Source of the DNA: Colocasia esculenta
Lineage: Eukaryota > Streptophyta > Magnoliopsida > Alismatales > Araceae
Length of the DNA stretch: 64,000 nt
Reading direction: 5' to 3'
NCBI GenBank assembly: GCA_014218235.1
Contig: CM024753.1
Span: 176,056,348 to 176,120,347, forward strand
The notes below the pieces were generated by a model. It worked only from the letters and a program-made list of their open reading frames with translations, searched no databases and was not told the DNA's origin. Below are positions 10,829 through 22,460 of this stretch, one piece after another (within the stretch, counting starts at the first letter, position 1; each line of letters starts with the position of its first letter). Made by a program: the position numbers and the translations under genes.

Positions 10829-11023
10829 GAAGGCGACATACCCCTGTACGGGTCGCGACAGGGTCAGGACAGAACGCGACAGGGCCTAAAACGGGTCGCG
10901 ACAGGGCTTGCAGATCGGGTTCTGAGAAGGCGACGGCTCACCTGTCGCCTTCTTGAATGCGACAGGTAGGCTGTCGCAATCGCAGCCCAGAAAGCGACAT
11001 ATCGAGGTGTCGCCTTCTGGTTG
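10829..11023. repeat. GC-rich GCGACAGG / TGTCGCC motif cluster in solo LTR
   Basis: An otherwise AT-rich LTR contains a dense block of GTCGCGACAGGG, GAACGCGACAGGG, GAAGGCGACA and TGTCGCCTTCT words on both strands. Related words occur in the Chromo-1 LTRs and in the Tekay-2 LTR. Confidence 0.75.
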
Positions 11024-11721
11024 TCTGCGCCTGACCCTGACAGGAGTCAGACCAGACATTGGATTGCGGACCAGAGCATTTAAATTTCGATATAGGGTTG
11101 TTCAGAAATCCATAACTAATATATACGCGATGAAAAATCATGAAATCAGTTGCAAATTAAACTAGACATGTAAGGGTACTTCCAGTAAATCGGAATTAAG
11201 AGAGAGCATGGTTTGAACATGGTTTGAAAATGAACAAGGACGAGTAACATAGAACATGACATAGAGAGCAAGACTGATTTAATTCGAGCAACATGCTCAA
11301 TGAAATTTAGGCTTTTTAGGGGCAAATGATCCCTAACAACATGAAGTATCTACAGTAAAACGTTCGTAGCATGGGATCAAGTCTACATAGAGATCAAGAG
11401 TTAAGAAGAGGGCTCGGGGTCAAGAGAGTTGCAGAACTTTTAAATTCAGGAAGAAAATATTGGCTTGATGAAAAATTATGAAAATTGAGGGGTTTTGTTC
11501 CTGATGTATGGAACAATCTACAGACGAAATTTTAGGATTTGTGCTTGTGAGAATGCCTACCTTTGACTCGATTTGTCTTCTAGGGCTTAGAACTCCAAGA
11601 ACGAGGAAGAAGCTTCAAGAACACCTTCTTCCCACGAGATCCTCTCCTCTTTGGCCTCTTCTCCAAGTCCAACAACCTTTGGCAATGAGCTAGGGTCGGC
11701 AAGAGGGGCTTAGGAGGTGTA

Positions 11722-11737
11722 TTTATATAAATACAAG
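11722..11737 (-). promoter_or_regulatory. TATA-like site in solo LTR
   Basis: The palindromic AT stretch TATTTATATAAATACA lies about 420 bases from the sense start of the LTR and is a plausible TATA box. Motif evidence only. Confidence 0.4.
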
Positions 11738-12154
11738 TTCCTATTCCTACTACTACTCTAATTCCTCTTAAATTACGAAATTTCCTTACTCTAACCTTCC
11801 TTCCTTGCTTTCCAATTCCTATTTAGGCTAGGAAGAGATCTAAATTCGTGCTAAACCATATGGGGTAGGTTTAGGAATCCAATTCCAACTCTAACTTCCT
11901 ATTTAATGCATTAAATACCCCTTTTCTATTTAGGTAATAATTTAGTTACGAATTTAGGGTATTTTCCTATTATTCTCCCTTTGTAAATTCATATTTTTGA
12001 TCTAATAAATTTTAGAGGATCCATTAAGCAAAGCCCATTACTCTTTTCCATTTAATGGGTTTTGTTTAATGCTCTTTTCAATTAAATATCCATTTAGCTA
12101 GGTTTTAATTCTTTATTTAAAATTTTATTTTTCTTAAAAATTCAGGTTGCTACA

Positions 12155-14128
12155 TACATAACATCTTCAATTAAATCCTTTTCTTTAGTACCAATAGTTC
12201 TACACCTAGTACTTTTCCTTTTCCATTGTCACCATAGGTAACTTGACCAGATCTTCTCTAAAACTTGTAAACAACTTTTTATCACCTGTCAGTGCCTGAG
12301 CATCCACTATCCAATACCATTTGGATGCCCTCAGCGACCCTGCAAATAAAGCTAAGTTTTAACTTTTGGTACCCAAACTTTCTTGGGTCCTTGATGGTTA
12401 GTTTTAGGAATCCATCTTAAATTTCTAGTAGTGCAAGTACTAACTGAGTGACCTAATTGGTTACAATGAGTACAACATAAATTAAAAGATTTTTCTTGTG
12501 TACATTTGTGCTATGTTTCTGTTTTTGTTTGTATGTATGTTGATTTACCTTTTTGGTTTTCTTCATATTATCTTCTGTTACAAACCTAGGAGTTGGATAG
12601 ATTTTAGGATGAATAATATGTTCCTCATTTTATGGAGGTATGTATCCTACTCCATATTTTTTCTTTCCTTTTCTGACACCTTTCAGATTTATAAGTAATG
12701 AAGTCTTACAAGTAGTTATTTTATCCAGAGTGGCTTTTAGATACCTATTTTCATCTTGCAAATTTTCTTCAATTTTTAGTTCTTTTAGATTTGATTCTAA
12801 TTTCAATATTAAACTATTCTTGACTTTAAATCATCACATAAAAGTTCATTAATTCTTTTAGTTTCAGCTGAATTTTTCTTTAACCTTTCGGCTTCATTCT
12901 TAAGAAAGGTATTGCTTTTTTCTTGGTTTAACAGACTTAGCTTAACTATTTTCATTTGCTTTACGACAGACTTGTATTTTTCATAAAGTTCATTGAAGGC
13001 ATCTTCTAGACTATGTGAATCAGATTCTGAGCAGGAAGTAAAAGAAGTTTCAGAATTTACTTGTTCTAGCCCTACCATGAGAGCTAGATTTGCCTTTTCT
13101 TCTTCTTCAGATTCTGAGCTGGAGGAGTCTGAGCTAGTAGCATCTTCATTATCCCAAGTTGCTGCCATAGCTTTCTTCTTGAACTTTTTGAATCTCTTTT
13201 CTTTTCCCTTCTTCTTTTCTGATTTTTCTGCTGATCCTTTTTCTTGAGTCTGGGACACTCAGATTTGTAATGTCCGGGCTGATTGCACTCATAACATGTT
13301 GGCTCTTTCTTTTTATCTTTCTTGAAGAATCTTTTTGAGCCGAACTTCTTCTTTTTAGCCAGAATTCTTTGTAATCTCCTTGAGAGCATAGCCTCCTCAT
13401 CACTGTCGTCTGATTCTCTTTGGAGTCCTCAGATGAAGAAGAATCTGCAATCTTAAGAGCATTTGAAATTTTCTTCTTTGAAGAACTTTAAGAAAATCTT
13501 TCCATATTTATTTCATATGCCATGAGAGAGCCTATTAATTTATCAATGGATAATTCAGTGAGATCATGTGCTTCCTCTATGGCTGTGATTTTAGGAGTCC
13601 AAACATTTGTTAGAGATCTTAATATCTTTCTAACAGTTTCTTCATTGGTTAGATTTTTCCCTAAGGCACTTAATCCTACAATTATATTCGAAAATCTATT
13701 GTACATTTGTGTAATATTCTCACTGGGAAGCATTTTAAATTGCTCATATTGAGAAACTAGTATATCTGTTCTAGTTTGCTTTACTCTATCAGTTTCCTCA
13801 TAAGTTACTTGTAACTTGTCCCACATTTCTTTTGCTGTTCTACAAGCTGAGAGTCTATGAATTCTCTTTTAGATAAGGCACAACAAAGAGAGTTTTTAGC
13901 TTTATAATTTAGGGACATGTTTCTCTTATCAGCAATAGATAAACCAGTAGAGGTAGAAGTAGCTCCAACTATTTCATAATCACCTTGTTCAATTACCTGC
14001 CAGAGGTCATAGTCGGTACCTCTGATGAAGCATTCCATCCTCATCTTCCAGTATTGATAGTCTTCACCATCAAAGATGGTGGCCTTGAGACTGATTTGCC
14101 TTCATAGTTGTGGAGCTTCTGTTGCCTT
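12155..14128 (-). pseudogene. SIRE-1 gag and protease, degenerate
   Basis: In sense order from about 14128 there is gag of the UBN2/retrotransposon type (GEDYQYWKMRMECFIRG, then YEIVGATS, MWDKLQVTYEETDRVKQTR, and DILVSQYEQFKMLPSENI). The zinc knuckle CYECNQPGHYKSECP is at about 13256-13299. A Glu/Ser-rich coiled region follows (LMVGLEQVNSETSFTSCSES to about 12809). The protease DSGCS-type site is recognisable near 12300-12330 but out of frame. By comparison with SIRE-2, whose ATG is at 21685, the SIRE-1 start codon has become AAG at 14128-14126. Several frameshifts (near 13810, 13480, 13400, 13250) and stops break it. It continues across the solo LTR into 9187. Confidence 0.88.
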
Positions 14129-14164
14129 TTCTTCTCAAATCTTTTGATTCTTCTGAAAGACCTC

Positions 14165-14176
14165 GCTCTGATACCA
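14165..14176 (-). other. Primer binding site of SIRE-1 (tRNA-iMet type)
   Basis: The sense sequence is TGGTATCAGAGC, complementary to the 3' end of plant initiator tRNA-Met, two bases inside the 5' LTR. It fixes the element on the minus strand. Confidence 0.93.
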
Positions 14177-14895
14177 CTTGTTGGATCGAAATGGCAGATT
14201 CACAGAGTCCTAGAGGGGGGTGAATAGGACTTTTACCTTTTCAAATCTTTCTTCTCTTGAAAAACACAATACTAAAAGGAAGTGTTAGCACTTAGTGAGG
14301 TGTGTGTGATTCAAGTGTGAACTTGGCGGAAACAATCACACAGAAAATTGCACAGAAGATTTTATCCTGGTTCGGCCCTTCCCACATGGAAGTCTTACAT
14401 CTAGTCCTCAAGCTAACCACTTGAGATTTCACTAAGCTGCCAATCAACTTGGCCTTCTCTCACCCTTGAGAGGAAATTACAACACCCACTTGCTCCACAG
14501 CAAGTCTTCCCTAATCAGGGGCAACTAAACTGCCTTTCAAAAAGGGCCTTCCCTTCACAGGAGGTAGGAAAGTAGAACAGAACTTCTGCAGAAATTACAA
14601 TAAGAAAGAGAATGCTTGTGTGTCTGTCTCAAGATGAGCACAGAACACCCACTTTCCAGCAGGTTGAAAGATAAAGAATTTCAATCTAAATCCAAGCTGA
14701 AGCTATTTGGGTGAGCTTCGAACAGATGAAGCAATTAGCAATGGTCACCAAAAGATAATTCTTCAGAACACAAGCTTCTAAAGAAACACTCTCTCAGCTT
14801 GAAGCTTTTTTGTAGGAAGGCTTTGAAGAATGCAGGATGAGCTCTGAAGGATCGAATTGAATACGCTTGTATGTTTTCTTCATGAGCTTCTCATC

Positions 14896-14908
14896 ATTTT
14901 ATAGTATT
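14896..14908 (-). promoter_or_regulatory. TATA-like box in SIRE-1 5' LTR
   Basis: In sense orientation it reads AATACTATAAAAT. It is conserved with 802-812 of the 3' LTR and likely serves the genomic transcript. Confidence 0.45.
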
Positions 14909-15713
14909 CAAAAACTAGCCGTTGGAGTAAGATGGCTGTTGAGTTTTAGCCATTTAGAGATAGTCTTGGAAGTCCTTTGGTTCTTGGAAGCTTTGTCCGA
15001 AGGATCATGAATTTTGCGTCTTTCCAATGTCTTCAGAAATGAGACAGTTGCTACAACTAGAAGATAAGCTTTCTGAAGTCTTGAGGTGAGCAACCCACGC
15101 CAACCATGTGCTTTAATAAATTCCTGATAGCAAGGACAAGACAAAGTATCTCCATACCTTTGAGGTAGGTGGGTCGTGGAGTACAATAAGCAGTATGGAA
15201 CCTAGTATTCTCAGACATGTCAAAAAGTAAGGCAGACAAACAAAAACTTAAAGAATGGGTCTGTCAGAGGTAGGTGAAACAGCTAGAGGTCATGCGTCTG
15301 AATCTTACATAAATACTTTGTGTCTCTTTATAAAAACTGAGACAAAGGACATTTAGACTATGAGACTAGAAATAATTTTTTGCAAAGAAGGTTTTACATA
15401 AAATATGAATGTACTGGAGTCTGTCAGAGAAAATATATTAAAGAAAAGATTGTGAGGTTTGATCTTAAACTCAAAAAATATTTAAGTTTCAACTTTCAGC
15501 AAACAAGCAATACTACTTGAGGATAGAGATATTTCTGACAGAGAACTGACAAGGACAAAAGGATACAAGTATACTTGTCAGTGTAGTAGAATTCAGTATT
15601 AAAGGTAATTCGAATCAAGAAGTAGGCATGATTCGACTACATGAAGAACAAAGTGAATCGACTACAAAAAGAGAAACCGTTAGTCGAATGTAGTGATACT
15701 TGGGAGTCAGGTT

Positions 15714-16074
15714 GAGTCGAAGTCATGAGCTGAATATAGTGTAAAGACATTCGACTGTATGAGTCAAAGTCAAGAGTCGAATACAGTGTAAAGACATTCG
15801 ACTGTATGAGTTGAAGTCATGAGTCGAATACAGTGTAAAGACATTCGACTGTATGAGTCGAAGTCAAGTCGAATACAGTGAAAAGACATTCGACTGTATG
15901 AGTCGAAGTCATGAGTCGAATATAGTGTAAAGACATTCGACTGTATGAGTCGAAGTCATGAGTCGAATACAGTGAAAAGACATTCGACTGTATGAGTCGA
16001 AGTCATGAGTCGAATACAGTGTAAAGACATTCGACTGTATGAGTCGAAGTCATGAGTCGAATACAGTGTAAGAC
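15714..16074. repeat. 47-bp tandem array with TTCGACT/AGTCGAA hairpins (5' LTR copy)
   Basis: There are seven units with the same order of small variants as in the 3' LTR (AAGTCAAG versus AAGTCATG units, GTGAAAAGAC versus GTGTAAAGAC). The array was therefore already present at insertion. One unit near 15860 lacks a few bases, a different deletion from that in the 3' LTR. Confidence 0.9.
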
Positions 16075-16344
16075 ATGGACTTAGACAATTTCAAGACTTG
16101 TCTCTTTGAAAGAGTCGAACTTGTTAGTCGAAAGCATTAGTCGATTTCAGTAGGCTATAGAGTATGTGTGCCTTAAAAAAAAAAATTGGGCATTGAGTCT
16201 ATCTAGAAATTTTTGTGATATATCTATTATTATACTTTTTGGAAAAAACTTGGTTAGGGAAAGTTGCTTAAAAAAAAAAACATATATATATATTTAAAGT
16301 TTTGTCATAGCAAAATCAATATTATTAGGGATAGTTGCTCAACA

Positions 16345-17409
16345 GCCACTAGTTCAATCATCAAGAAATTCTTATCTTGTGTGGAAGACAGATCTAAACC
16401 AGAGGGAGATGAATCCTACCTTTCTAAGCAAGTGAGCTCTCACGTGATCTTGACAAAAGAGTTTAACCTAGTAGAAGAAGAACTTCCTCCCAAGTTGATG
16501 CCTTGATAGCCACGGAAGTTACTTCAACATAAATTTAACACCAAGGAAGAAGCAGCTACAATTGTAGTATGAGCAGAAGCAGGAGTAATTGCAGTAGCTT
16601 ATGAAGCCAAGGACTCCAACAGCTCCCCCAGTAGCACTTCTAGCAGCACTTCCAGCAGCAAGAAGTAGGGAAGACACGAGCAGGGCAAGAACAAAGGTGT
16701 AGAAAGGTGTGTGCTAAGGGAGGGAAGTGGCTTTTATAGCCCAGCCAAGTTCCCATGCAAGAGGACACGTCCATGCGCAGGTGTAACAGTAAAACCCCCC
16801 TGTGTTTTACTGCTTACACCTGTTCATGCCTCCTTTCACCCCCTTACACCTCAACCCCCAACGTGTAAGTTTTATTCCCATGGTTTATCCTTATCCTAAT
16901 GTGTGTTGGCCTCTTCTAAGCTTCACACGTATGCCACTGAAATCCCAGAAAATGGTCACCGTAATTGGCCCTTAAATCAGCTGGCCCAATGATCCCTATG
17001 TAAACCTATCCAAATGGTGTCCATTTGTATTGAAATTTTAGCCATAGACTAATATGATGGTTTTACAAATTATGGTGATTTTAGTTTAATTTTTAGAATT
17101 TATTTTATAGTAGGTGAAAAATCACCGGAAAAATAGTCGCATCGACTTAATCTCAAAATCCAAATGTCAAAAAAATTCGGATATTTACATTTCTGATATC
17201 TCCACATTTTTCTGAAAATTATGGTGTTCTCAGATTTTATTTTTGTTACAGTTTTTCAGTGTCGCCCTGTGGGAGCGTGCATGTCTGAGTACGACACTGG
17301 GGTAACGTTAATTAATGCTAATCATTCCTAAATATCAATTATTTCAATTTAGATTAATACTTAAGTCTAATAACTTTACTATTCATGTTTTTCAACAAAT
17401 AAAATTTTC
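16345..17409. other. Right flank of SIRE-1, unclassified, LTR-like
   Basis: It starts with the second GCCAC duplication. A short open frame runs to 16506. Next come a Ser/Ala-rich stretch and a sense-minus TATA-like TGGGCTATAAAAGCC near 16731-16745, with a C-rich leader-like sequence after it. This suggests an LTR promoter on the minus strand, but I could not find LTR ends or a partner. Nothing else is supported up to the Gypsy remnant. Confidence 0.35.
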
Positions 17410-19667
17410 GGGGGTTTACAAGGCAGGTCTTAGCCGAGAGTGTCCAATACCTTGGTGCACAGTCCTTGAAGCAGAGTCAACATTCTTTAGTCGTGAGAGC
17501 TACCAATGTGACCAGCAATGTCACATGGCAAGGGATGACCCTTTGTTGCTACAGGACTTTTAGTAGCAGTAGACTCAACCGTAGTTTTGCCTGTAGTAGC
17601 GGGCCCCAATGCAGCAACATCACAGCACTAGCAAGCCTCTAGTTCTGGGTGACAAAGATCTAGAGGATCATCATGCACCTAACCAAAGACATGGCAGAGG
17701 CAGCTCACCTAGTGGAAGGACGTACCGTGACTATACTTGGTTGTGCATCCAGAGTGTTGTTTGATTCCGATGCTTCCCACTCTTTTATATATGAAGACTT
17801 TTTAGATACTATTGAGGAGGCGGATACAAGGGTGTCATGTGACTTGGTAGTGGAGTTGCCGACTGGAGATTTTGTGGTCACCTCGTATCGTGTTGAGGAG
17901 GTACCAATTCAGCTTGAGGGTTAGAGTCTGCCAGCCTATCTATATGCAATGTAGTTGCAAGATTATGATGTGATACTGGGCATGGATTGGCTCGGGTAGT
18001 ATGGTGCAATGGTGGATTGTCGAAAGAAGAGGGTATATTTCCATACACTCAGAGGATCCACTTTCTACTTGAAGAGTATTGTGCCTTCTTCTTCTCATTT
18101 TCTTATTTCTGCTATACGAGCCCGGAGATTACTTGTTGGTGGATGCCAGGGTTTCCTTGCTTCAACTGTGCTTGTTGACCAGCTACCTCAAAGTGTAGAG
18201 GACATTGAAGTGGTATGCGAGTTTCCTGATGTGTTTCCATATGACTTACCAAGATTGACACCACATTGGGAGATGGAATTCACTCTTGAGTTGATACCAG
18301 GTACTTCACCCATAGCTCTGGCACCATATACCGCATGGCACTAGCAAAGTTGCGGGAGCTGAAGAGGCAATTAGAGGAGCTGTTGGAAGAATGCGACATT
18401 CACCCTAGCTTTTCTCCTTGGGGATCCCCTATATTGTTTGTGAAGAAGAAGGATGACAACTTGAGGTTATGTATTGACTACAGACAACTGAATTAGGTGA
18501 CCATCAAGAATAGGTATCCTCTGCCTAGGATTGATGATCTCTTTGATTAGCTGCAGTCAGCTCGAGTCATCTCGAAGATTGATTTGAGGTCTAGTTATTA
18601 TCAACTCCGCACTAGAGATTTAGATATTGAGAAGAGTGCTTTCAGAAACAGATATGGGTATATGAGTTTTTGGTGATGCCTTTTGGGTTCACCAATGCAC
18701 CATTAGCTTTTATGGACTTGATGCACAAAGTCTTCCATCAGTACTTGGACCAATTTCTCATGGTGTTTGTTGACGACATTCTGGTGTACTTTGCTTCAGA
18801 GGAGGAGAACACTCAAGACTTGAGGACAATATTGCAGACCTTGAGAGATCACCAACTATATGCCAAATTCAGTGTGAGTTTTGGCTGCTAAAGGTGCATT
18901 TCTTAGGACATGTGATCTTAGGTGAAGGCATTTCAGTAGATCTAGCAAAGGTTGCAGAATGTGCTTTGGTGGGAGAGGACTCGTACTATGTTAGAGATCG
19001 GGAGCTTCTTGGGTTTGTTGGCTATTACCATAGATTCATCAGATACTTTTCACAGATTGTAGCACCCCTGACTCATTTGATGAGGAAGGGAGTACTTTTT
19101 CTGTGGTCAGAGCAATGTAGTAGAGCTTCATAGAGTTGAAGAGATTGCTTACTACAGTGCTAGTTCTTGTGTTGCCTTTAGGGTTTTGAGGTCTGCATAG
19201 ATTCTTCTAGCGTTTGTTTGGGAAGAGTACTGATGCAGCATAGTAGGGTAGAAGCTTATACTTCGCGTCAGCTAAAGCCTCATGAGGCGAACTACCCTAC
19301 TCATGACCTAGAGTTGGCAACAATGATTTTTGCTCTGAAGATATGGCGACACTACCTCTATAGAGTGAGGTTTGTGGTGAGGACCGATCACTAGAGCCTA
19401 AGGTATGTATTTTCCCAAAAAGATCTCAATTTGAGATAGAGGTGATGAACTGAATTTCTGAAGGTCTATGAGTTCAACATTGAGTATCAACATGGAAAGG
19501 CTAATGGTGTAGCAGATGCACTAGATAGGAAGGCCCAGATCAGCCATCTCATATTGAGGGAGTGGCAGCTGTGGTAGTGTGTGGCAGAGAGGTCCTTTAG
19601 ATTCTCGAGAGGATAACAATTTTGTGTGCTAGCCAGTTTGTTTGTTGCTCCAACATGTAGGATTGAA
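17410..19667 (+). pseudogene. Old Gypsy remnant: gag knuckle, protease, RT, RNase H
   Basis: Plus-strand Gypsy polyprotein with many stops. A decayed zinc knuckle (YQCDQQCHMARDDP, two of its Cys/His positions lost) is near 17500. The protease RVLFDSDASHSFIYEDFLD follows at about 17747, with the active-site DSG now DSD. RT runs from about 18340 (SPWGSPILFVKKKDDNL, LCIDYRQLN, MPFGFTNAPLAFMDL), with the catalytic FVDDILVYF at about 18768. RNase H follows near 19230-19560 (THDLELATMIFALKIW, DLNLR, HGKANGVADALDRKAQ). The frame stops being recognisable after LASLFVAPT at about 19650, where SIRE LTR sequence begins. An integrase fragment of similar type sits far away at 56163-56244. This is among the oldest elements in the window, judging by decay. 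Confidence 0.88.
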
Positions 19668-20282
19668 TAGGTAGATGAATAGATCTAGAGGGGGGGGGGG
19701 TTGAATAGATCTGACACCAATTACTGCGGAAGCTTAAGCAATTTAAGATTACTTTAAATTATAGATCCATTCAGACAGACAATCTTATTGATCTGATGTG
19801 TGAATGTGTATATATGATGTGTGAAGCAATTAGACAAGTAGTGTGAATGCAAAATCCTATGCAAGCATCTAGTGCAGAAAAACATATCAAACCATTGCAC
19901 ATGATATTTTTAGGTGGTTTGGAAATCACACCAGTGATTCCTATATCCACCCCTCACACAGTGAGGCACCACTACTCAAAATCTGAGTATAACACACACA
20001 CTTGAGCTCGACGACTCAAACCACACATAGAGCATGACGGCTCAGACTACACACATACAGAGCTCGACGACTCAGATCACACACATGAGCACGACAGCTC
20101 AAACCACACTAGCTAGATCAAATCCACAAGAAATCAGATCCTCTAGCACTAATCTGATTCACACCCTTACATGCACATAGAAATCTGTACAGAACGCATG
20201 TACGGATCTCATGAGCACTCAAAGATAAACTGAGAAGAACACTTTAAATTAACAAATAAAGAAGTTTTACAATAAGAGATCT
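19668..20282 (-). repeat. SIRE-type LTR fragment (sense 3' part)
   Basis: In sense orientation it ends with the C-run plus CTCTAGATCTATTCATCTACC, like the end of the SIRE-3 LTR at 56135-56162. It lacks the U3 part and meets gag sequence of SIRE-2 at about 20282, so it is truncated. It contains four tandem GACGACTC-type repeats. Confidence 0.6.
20003..20104. repeat. Four tandem GAGC-TCGACGACTC-type repeats
   Basis: Units of roughly 30-35 bases begin GAGCTCGACGACTCA, GAGCATGACGGCTCA, GAGCTCGACGACTCA and GAGCACGACAGCTCA, each followed by a CACAC-rich spacer. They resemble in kind the CGA-core repeats of the other SIRE LTRs. Confidence 0.75.
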
Positions 20283-21685
20283 ATTCTATGGTAGCTTTTA
20301 GATAATTATTTTCCTCTTGCAACTTTTCCTCATTTTTAAGTTCCTTAAGATGTGATTCAATTTCCAAAATTTTCTATTTTTATTTTTAAAATATTCGCAT
20401 AGTAGTTCATTAGTTCTTTTAGTTTCACTTAAACTTTTGTTTAACCTTTCTGTTTCATTTTTAAGAAAGGTGTTAGCCTTTTCTTGGTTCATTAAATTTA
20501 GTTTAACAGTTTTCATTTGTTTTACTACAGTTTTATATTTGTCATAAAGTTCATTGAAAGCATCTTCAAGGCTATCAGAATCAGATTCAGAACAGGAAGT
20601 GAATGAGGTTTCCGAGTTTACCTGTTCTAGTCCTGCCATGAGGGCTAGACCTTCTCTTCTTCTTCTGATTCTGAACTAGATGATTCTGAACTTGTTGCTT
20701 CTTCATTATCCCATGTTGCTGCCATTGCCTTCTTTTTGAACTTTCTGAACTTCTTTTCTTTGCCTTTCTTCTTGTCAAATTTTTCTGCTTGATCTTTCTT
20801 CTTAAGCTTGGGACATTCAGATTTGTAATGTCCTGGCTGATTACACTCATAGCAAGTTGGCTCTTTCTTCTTATCTTTCTTGAAAAATCTTTTTGAGCCA
20901 AACTTCTTCTTCTTTGCAAGAATTCTCTGTAGTTTTCTTGAAAGCATAGCCTCATCATCACTATCATCTGATTTTTCCTTTGAGTCTTCAGATGAGGAGG
21001 AATCTGCAATCTTCAAGGCATTTGAAATTTTCTTTTTCGAGGAATTTTCAGAAAACCTTTCCATATTAATTTCATGGGCCACGATGGATCCTATTAATTT
21101 ATCAATAGACAATTGTGTTAAATCATGGGCTTCCTCTATGGCTGTAACTTTAGGGGTTTATACATTAGTTAGAGATCTTAAGATTTTTCTAACTGTTTCT
21201 TCATTAGTTAGGACTTTTCCTAAAGAACTTAGTCCGACAATTATGTTTGAAAATCTGTTATATGTTTGAGTTATATTTTCATTAGGGAGCATTTTGAATT
21301 GTTCATATTGTGATACAAGTATATCTATTCTTGTTTGTTTAAACCTATCTGTACCTTCATAGGTTACTTGAAGTTTATCCCACATTTCCTTAGCTGTTTT
21401 ACATGCTGAAAGTCTGTTAAATTCTCTTTTAGACAAAGTACAACAAAGATAATTTTTTACCTTGTAATTTAAAGACATATTTCTTTTATCTGCAATGGAA
21501 AGACCAGAGGAAGAGGTTTCTCCAAGGATTTGAAAGTCACCTTGTTCTATTACCTGCTATAAGTCGAAGTCAGTACCTCTGATGAAGCATTCCATTCGCA
21601 TCTTCCAGTATTGGTAATCTTCACCATCAAAGAATGGTGGCCTTGTAACTGATTGGCCTTCATAGTTGTGAGCTTCGGATGCCAT
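20283..21685 (-). pseudogene. SIRE-2 gag, truncated
   Basis: Sense gag starts at the ATG at 21685 (MASEAHNYEGQSVTRPPFF, then GEDYQYWKMRMEC). A stop interrupts the frame near 21555 (TGCTATAAGTC in place of a tryptophan-type codon). It continues with MSLNYKVKNYLCCTLSKREF, MWDKLQVTYEGTDRFKQTR and DILVSQYEQFKMLPNENI. The zinc knuckle CYECNQPGHYKSECP is at about 20812-20858, followed by Lys-rich and Glu/Ser-rich segments and MAGLEQVNSETSFTSCSES. Frame changes occur near 21158, 20645 and 20400. The protein ends abruptly at the junction near 20283. It is the capsid/nucleocapsid precursor of the element. The start codon, lost in SIRE-1, is intact here. Confidence 0.88.
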
Positions 21686-21724
21686 ATCTTCTCAAATCTT
21701 CTTGGATTATTCTGAGAAGACCTC

Positions 21725-21736
21725 GCTCTGATACCA
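21725..21736 (-). other. Primer binding site of SIRE-2 (tRNA-iMet type)
   Basis: The sense sequence is TGGTATCAGAGC, two bases from the LTR end at 21739, identical to the SIRE-1 site. Confidence 0.92.
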
Positions 21737-22448
21737 CTTGTTGGATCGAAATGGCACTAAGAATGTCCCAGAGGGGGGGTGAATAAGACTTCTCTCTTTT
21801 AAAATTTTCTTCTGAAATTGCACAACACTAAATAAACTTGTTAGAGCTTAGTGTGATGTGTGTGATTCAAGTGTAAACAAGGCGGAAACAATCACACAGA
21901 AAGGCACAAGAATTTATCCTGGTTCGGCCCTTCCACATGGAAGTCCTACATCTAGTACTCAAGCCAACCACTTGAGATTTCAACTATCTGCCAATGAATT
22001 GGCCTTCTCTCACCCTTGAGAGGAATTACAAACCCACTTGCTCCCAAGCAAGTCTTCCCTAACCAGGGGTACAATAATTGCCTTTCACAAGGCCTTCCCT
22101 ACACAGGAGGGGCAATGCAGAAACAGACTTCTGCAGAAATTACACAAGAGAAATAAAAAGACTTGTGTGTTTATCTGAACACAAACACAGACTTCAGAAG
22201 GATTCAAAGATCAGAGATGAGATACAAATCCTATCTGAAATCTAAGGGTGGACTAAAGAAAGTAAGCAATTATAATTGCCACCCAACACTACTAGGAGAG
22301 CTTCAGAGAAAGTCTTCTACAGAAGAAAAAGCTCTCAGACTTTAGCTTTCAGAAGAGCTTGTGAGAGTTGAAGGAATTCGAATGAGCTTGTATGCTCTCT
22401 TCTTGAGTTTCCTATTGCTGTATATATTATTCTTCTTTAAACTTGAGC

Positions 22449-22460
22449 TCCTTTTATACA
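22449..22460 (-). promoter_or_regulatory. TATA-like box in SIRE-2 LTR
   Basis: In sense orientation it reads TGTATAAAAGG, followed by AGCTC. This is a good TATA match within the LTR. Motif evidence only. Confidence 0.45.

Larger units (their letters stand above)
9188..12154 (-). mobile_element. Solo LTR of a Tekay-like Gypsy element inside SIRE-1 pol
   Basis: The 2967-bp segment starts TGTCACGCCC and ends GTTGCTACA on the plus strand. It is flanked by the 5-bp duplication TACAT (9183-9187 and 12155-12159). There is no internal domain, PBS or PPT, so it is a solo LTR left by LTR-LTR recombination. Its start (TGTCACGCCCAACGCGGAAT) and end match those of the LTR at 56695-59752 (CGCGGAATATCGGAGCG shared), whose element has a polypurine tract and pol on the minus strand. 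Orientation is inferred from that. It interrupts the GAG-pre-integrase coding sequence exactly between ENV-type and MYVEGL codons. Open stretches inside it are chance. Confidence 0.93.
80..16344 (-). mobile_element. SIRE-1: full-length SIRE-like Ty1/copia element with a nested solo LTR
   Basis: The element has two near-identical LTRs (80-2253 and 14179-16344), each starting TGTTGGAT on the plus strand. The right one ends GCTCAACA. A 5-bp target duplication GCCAC (75-79 and 16345-16349) flanks it. The primer site complementary to tRNA-iMet lies just inside the right LTR and a polypurine tract just inside the left LTR, so transcription runs on the minus strand. Sense order is gag, protease, integrase, RT, RNase H, then a long extra ORF region. 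An extra ORF between pol and the 3' LTR is typical of the SIRE/Maximus lineage. All ORFs are frameshifted or stopped, so it cannot move by itself. It is about 13.3 kb without the solo LTR at 9188-12154. Confidence 0.95.
14179..16344 (-). repeat. SIRE-1 5' LTR
   Basis: This is the right copy of the LTR pair, from TGTTGGATCG to GCTCAACA, followed directly by target duplication GCCAC at 16345-16349. It carries the same TATA-like site and tandem array as the left copy. Confidence 0.95.
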
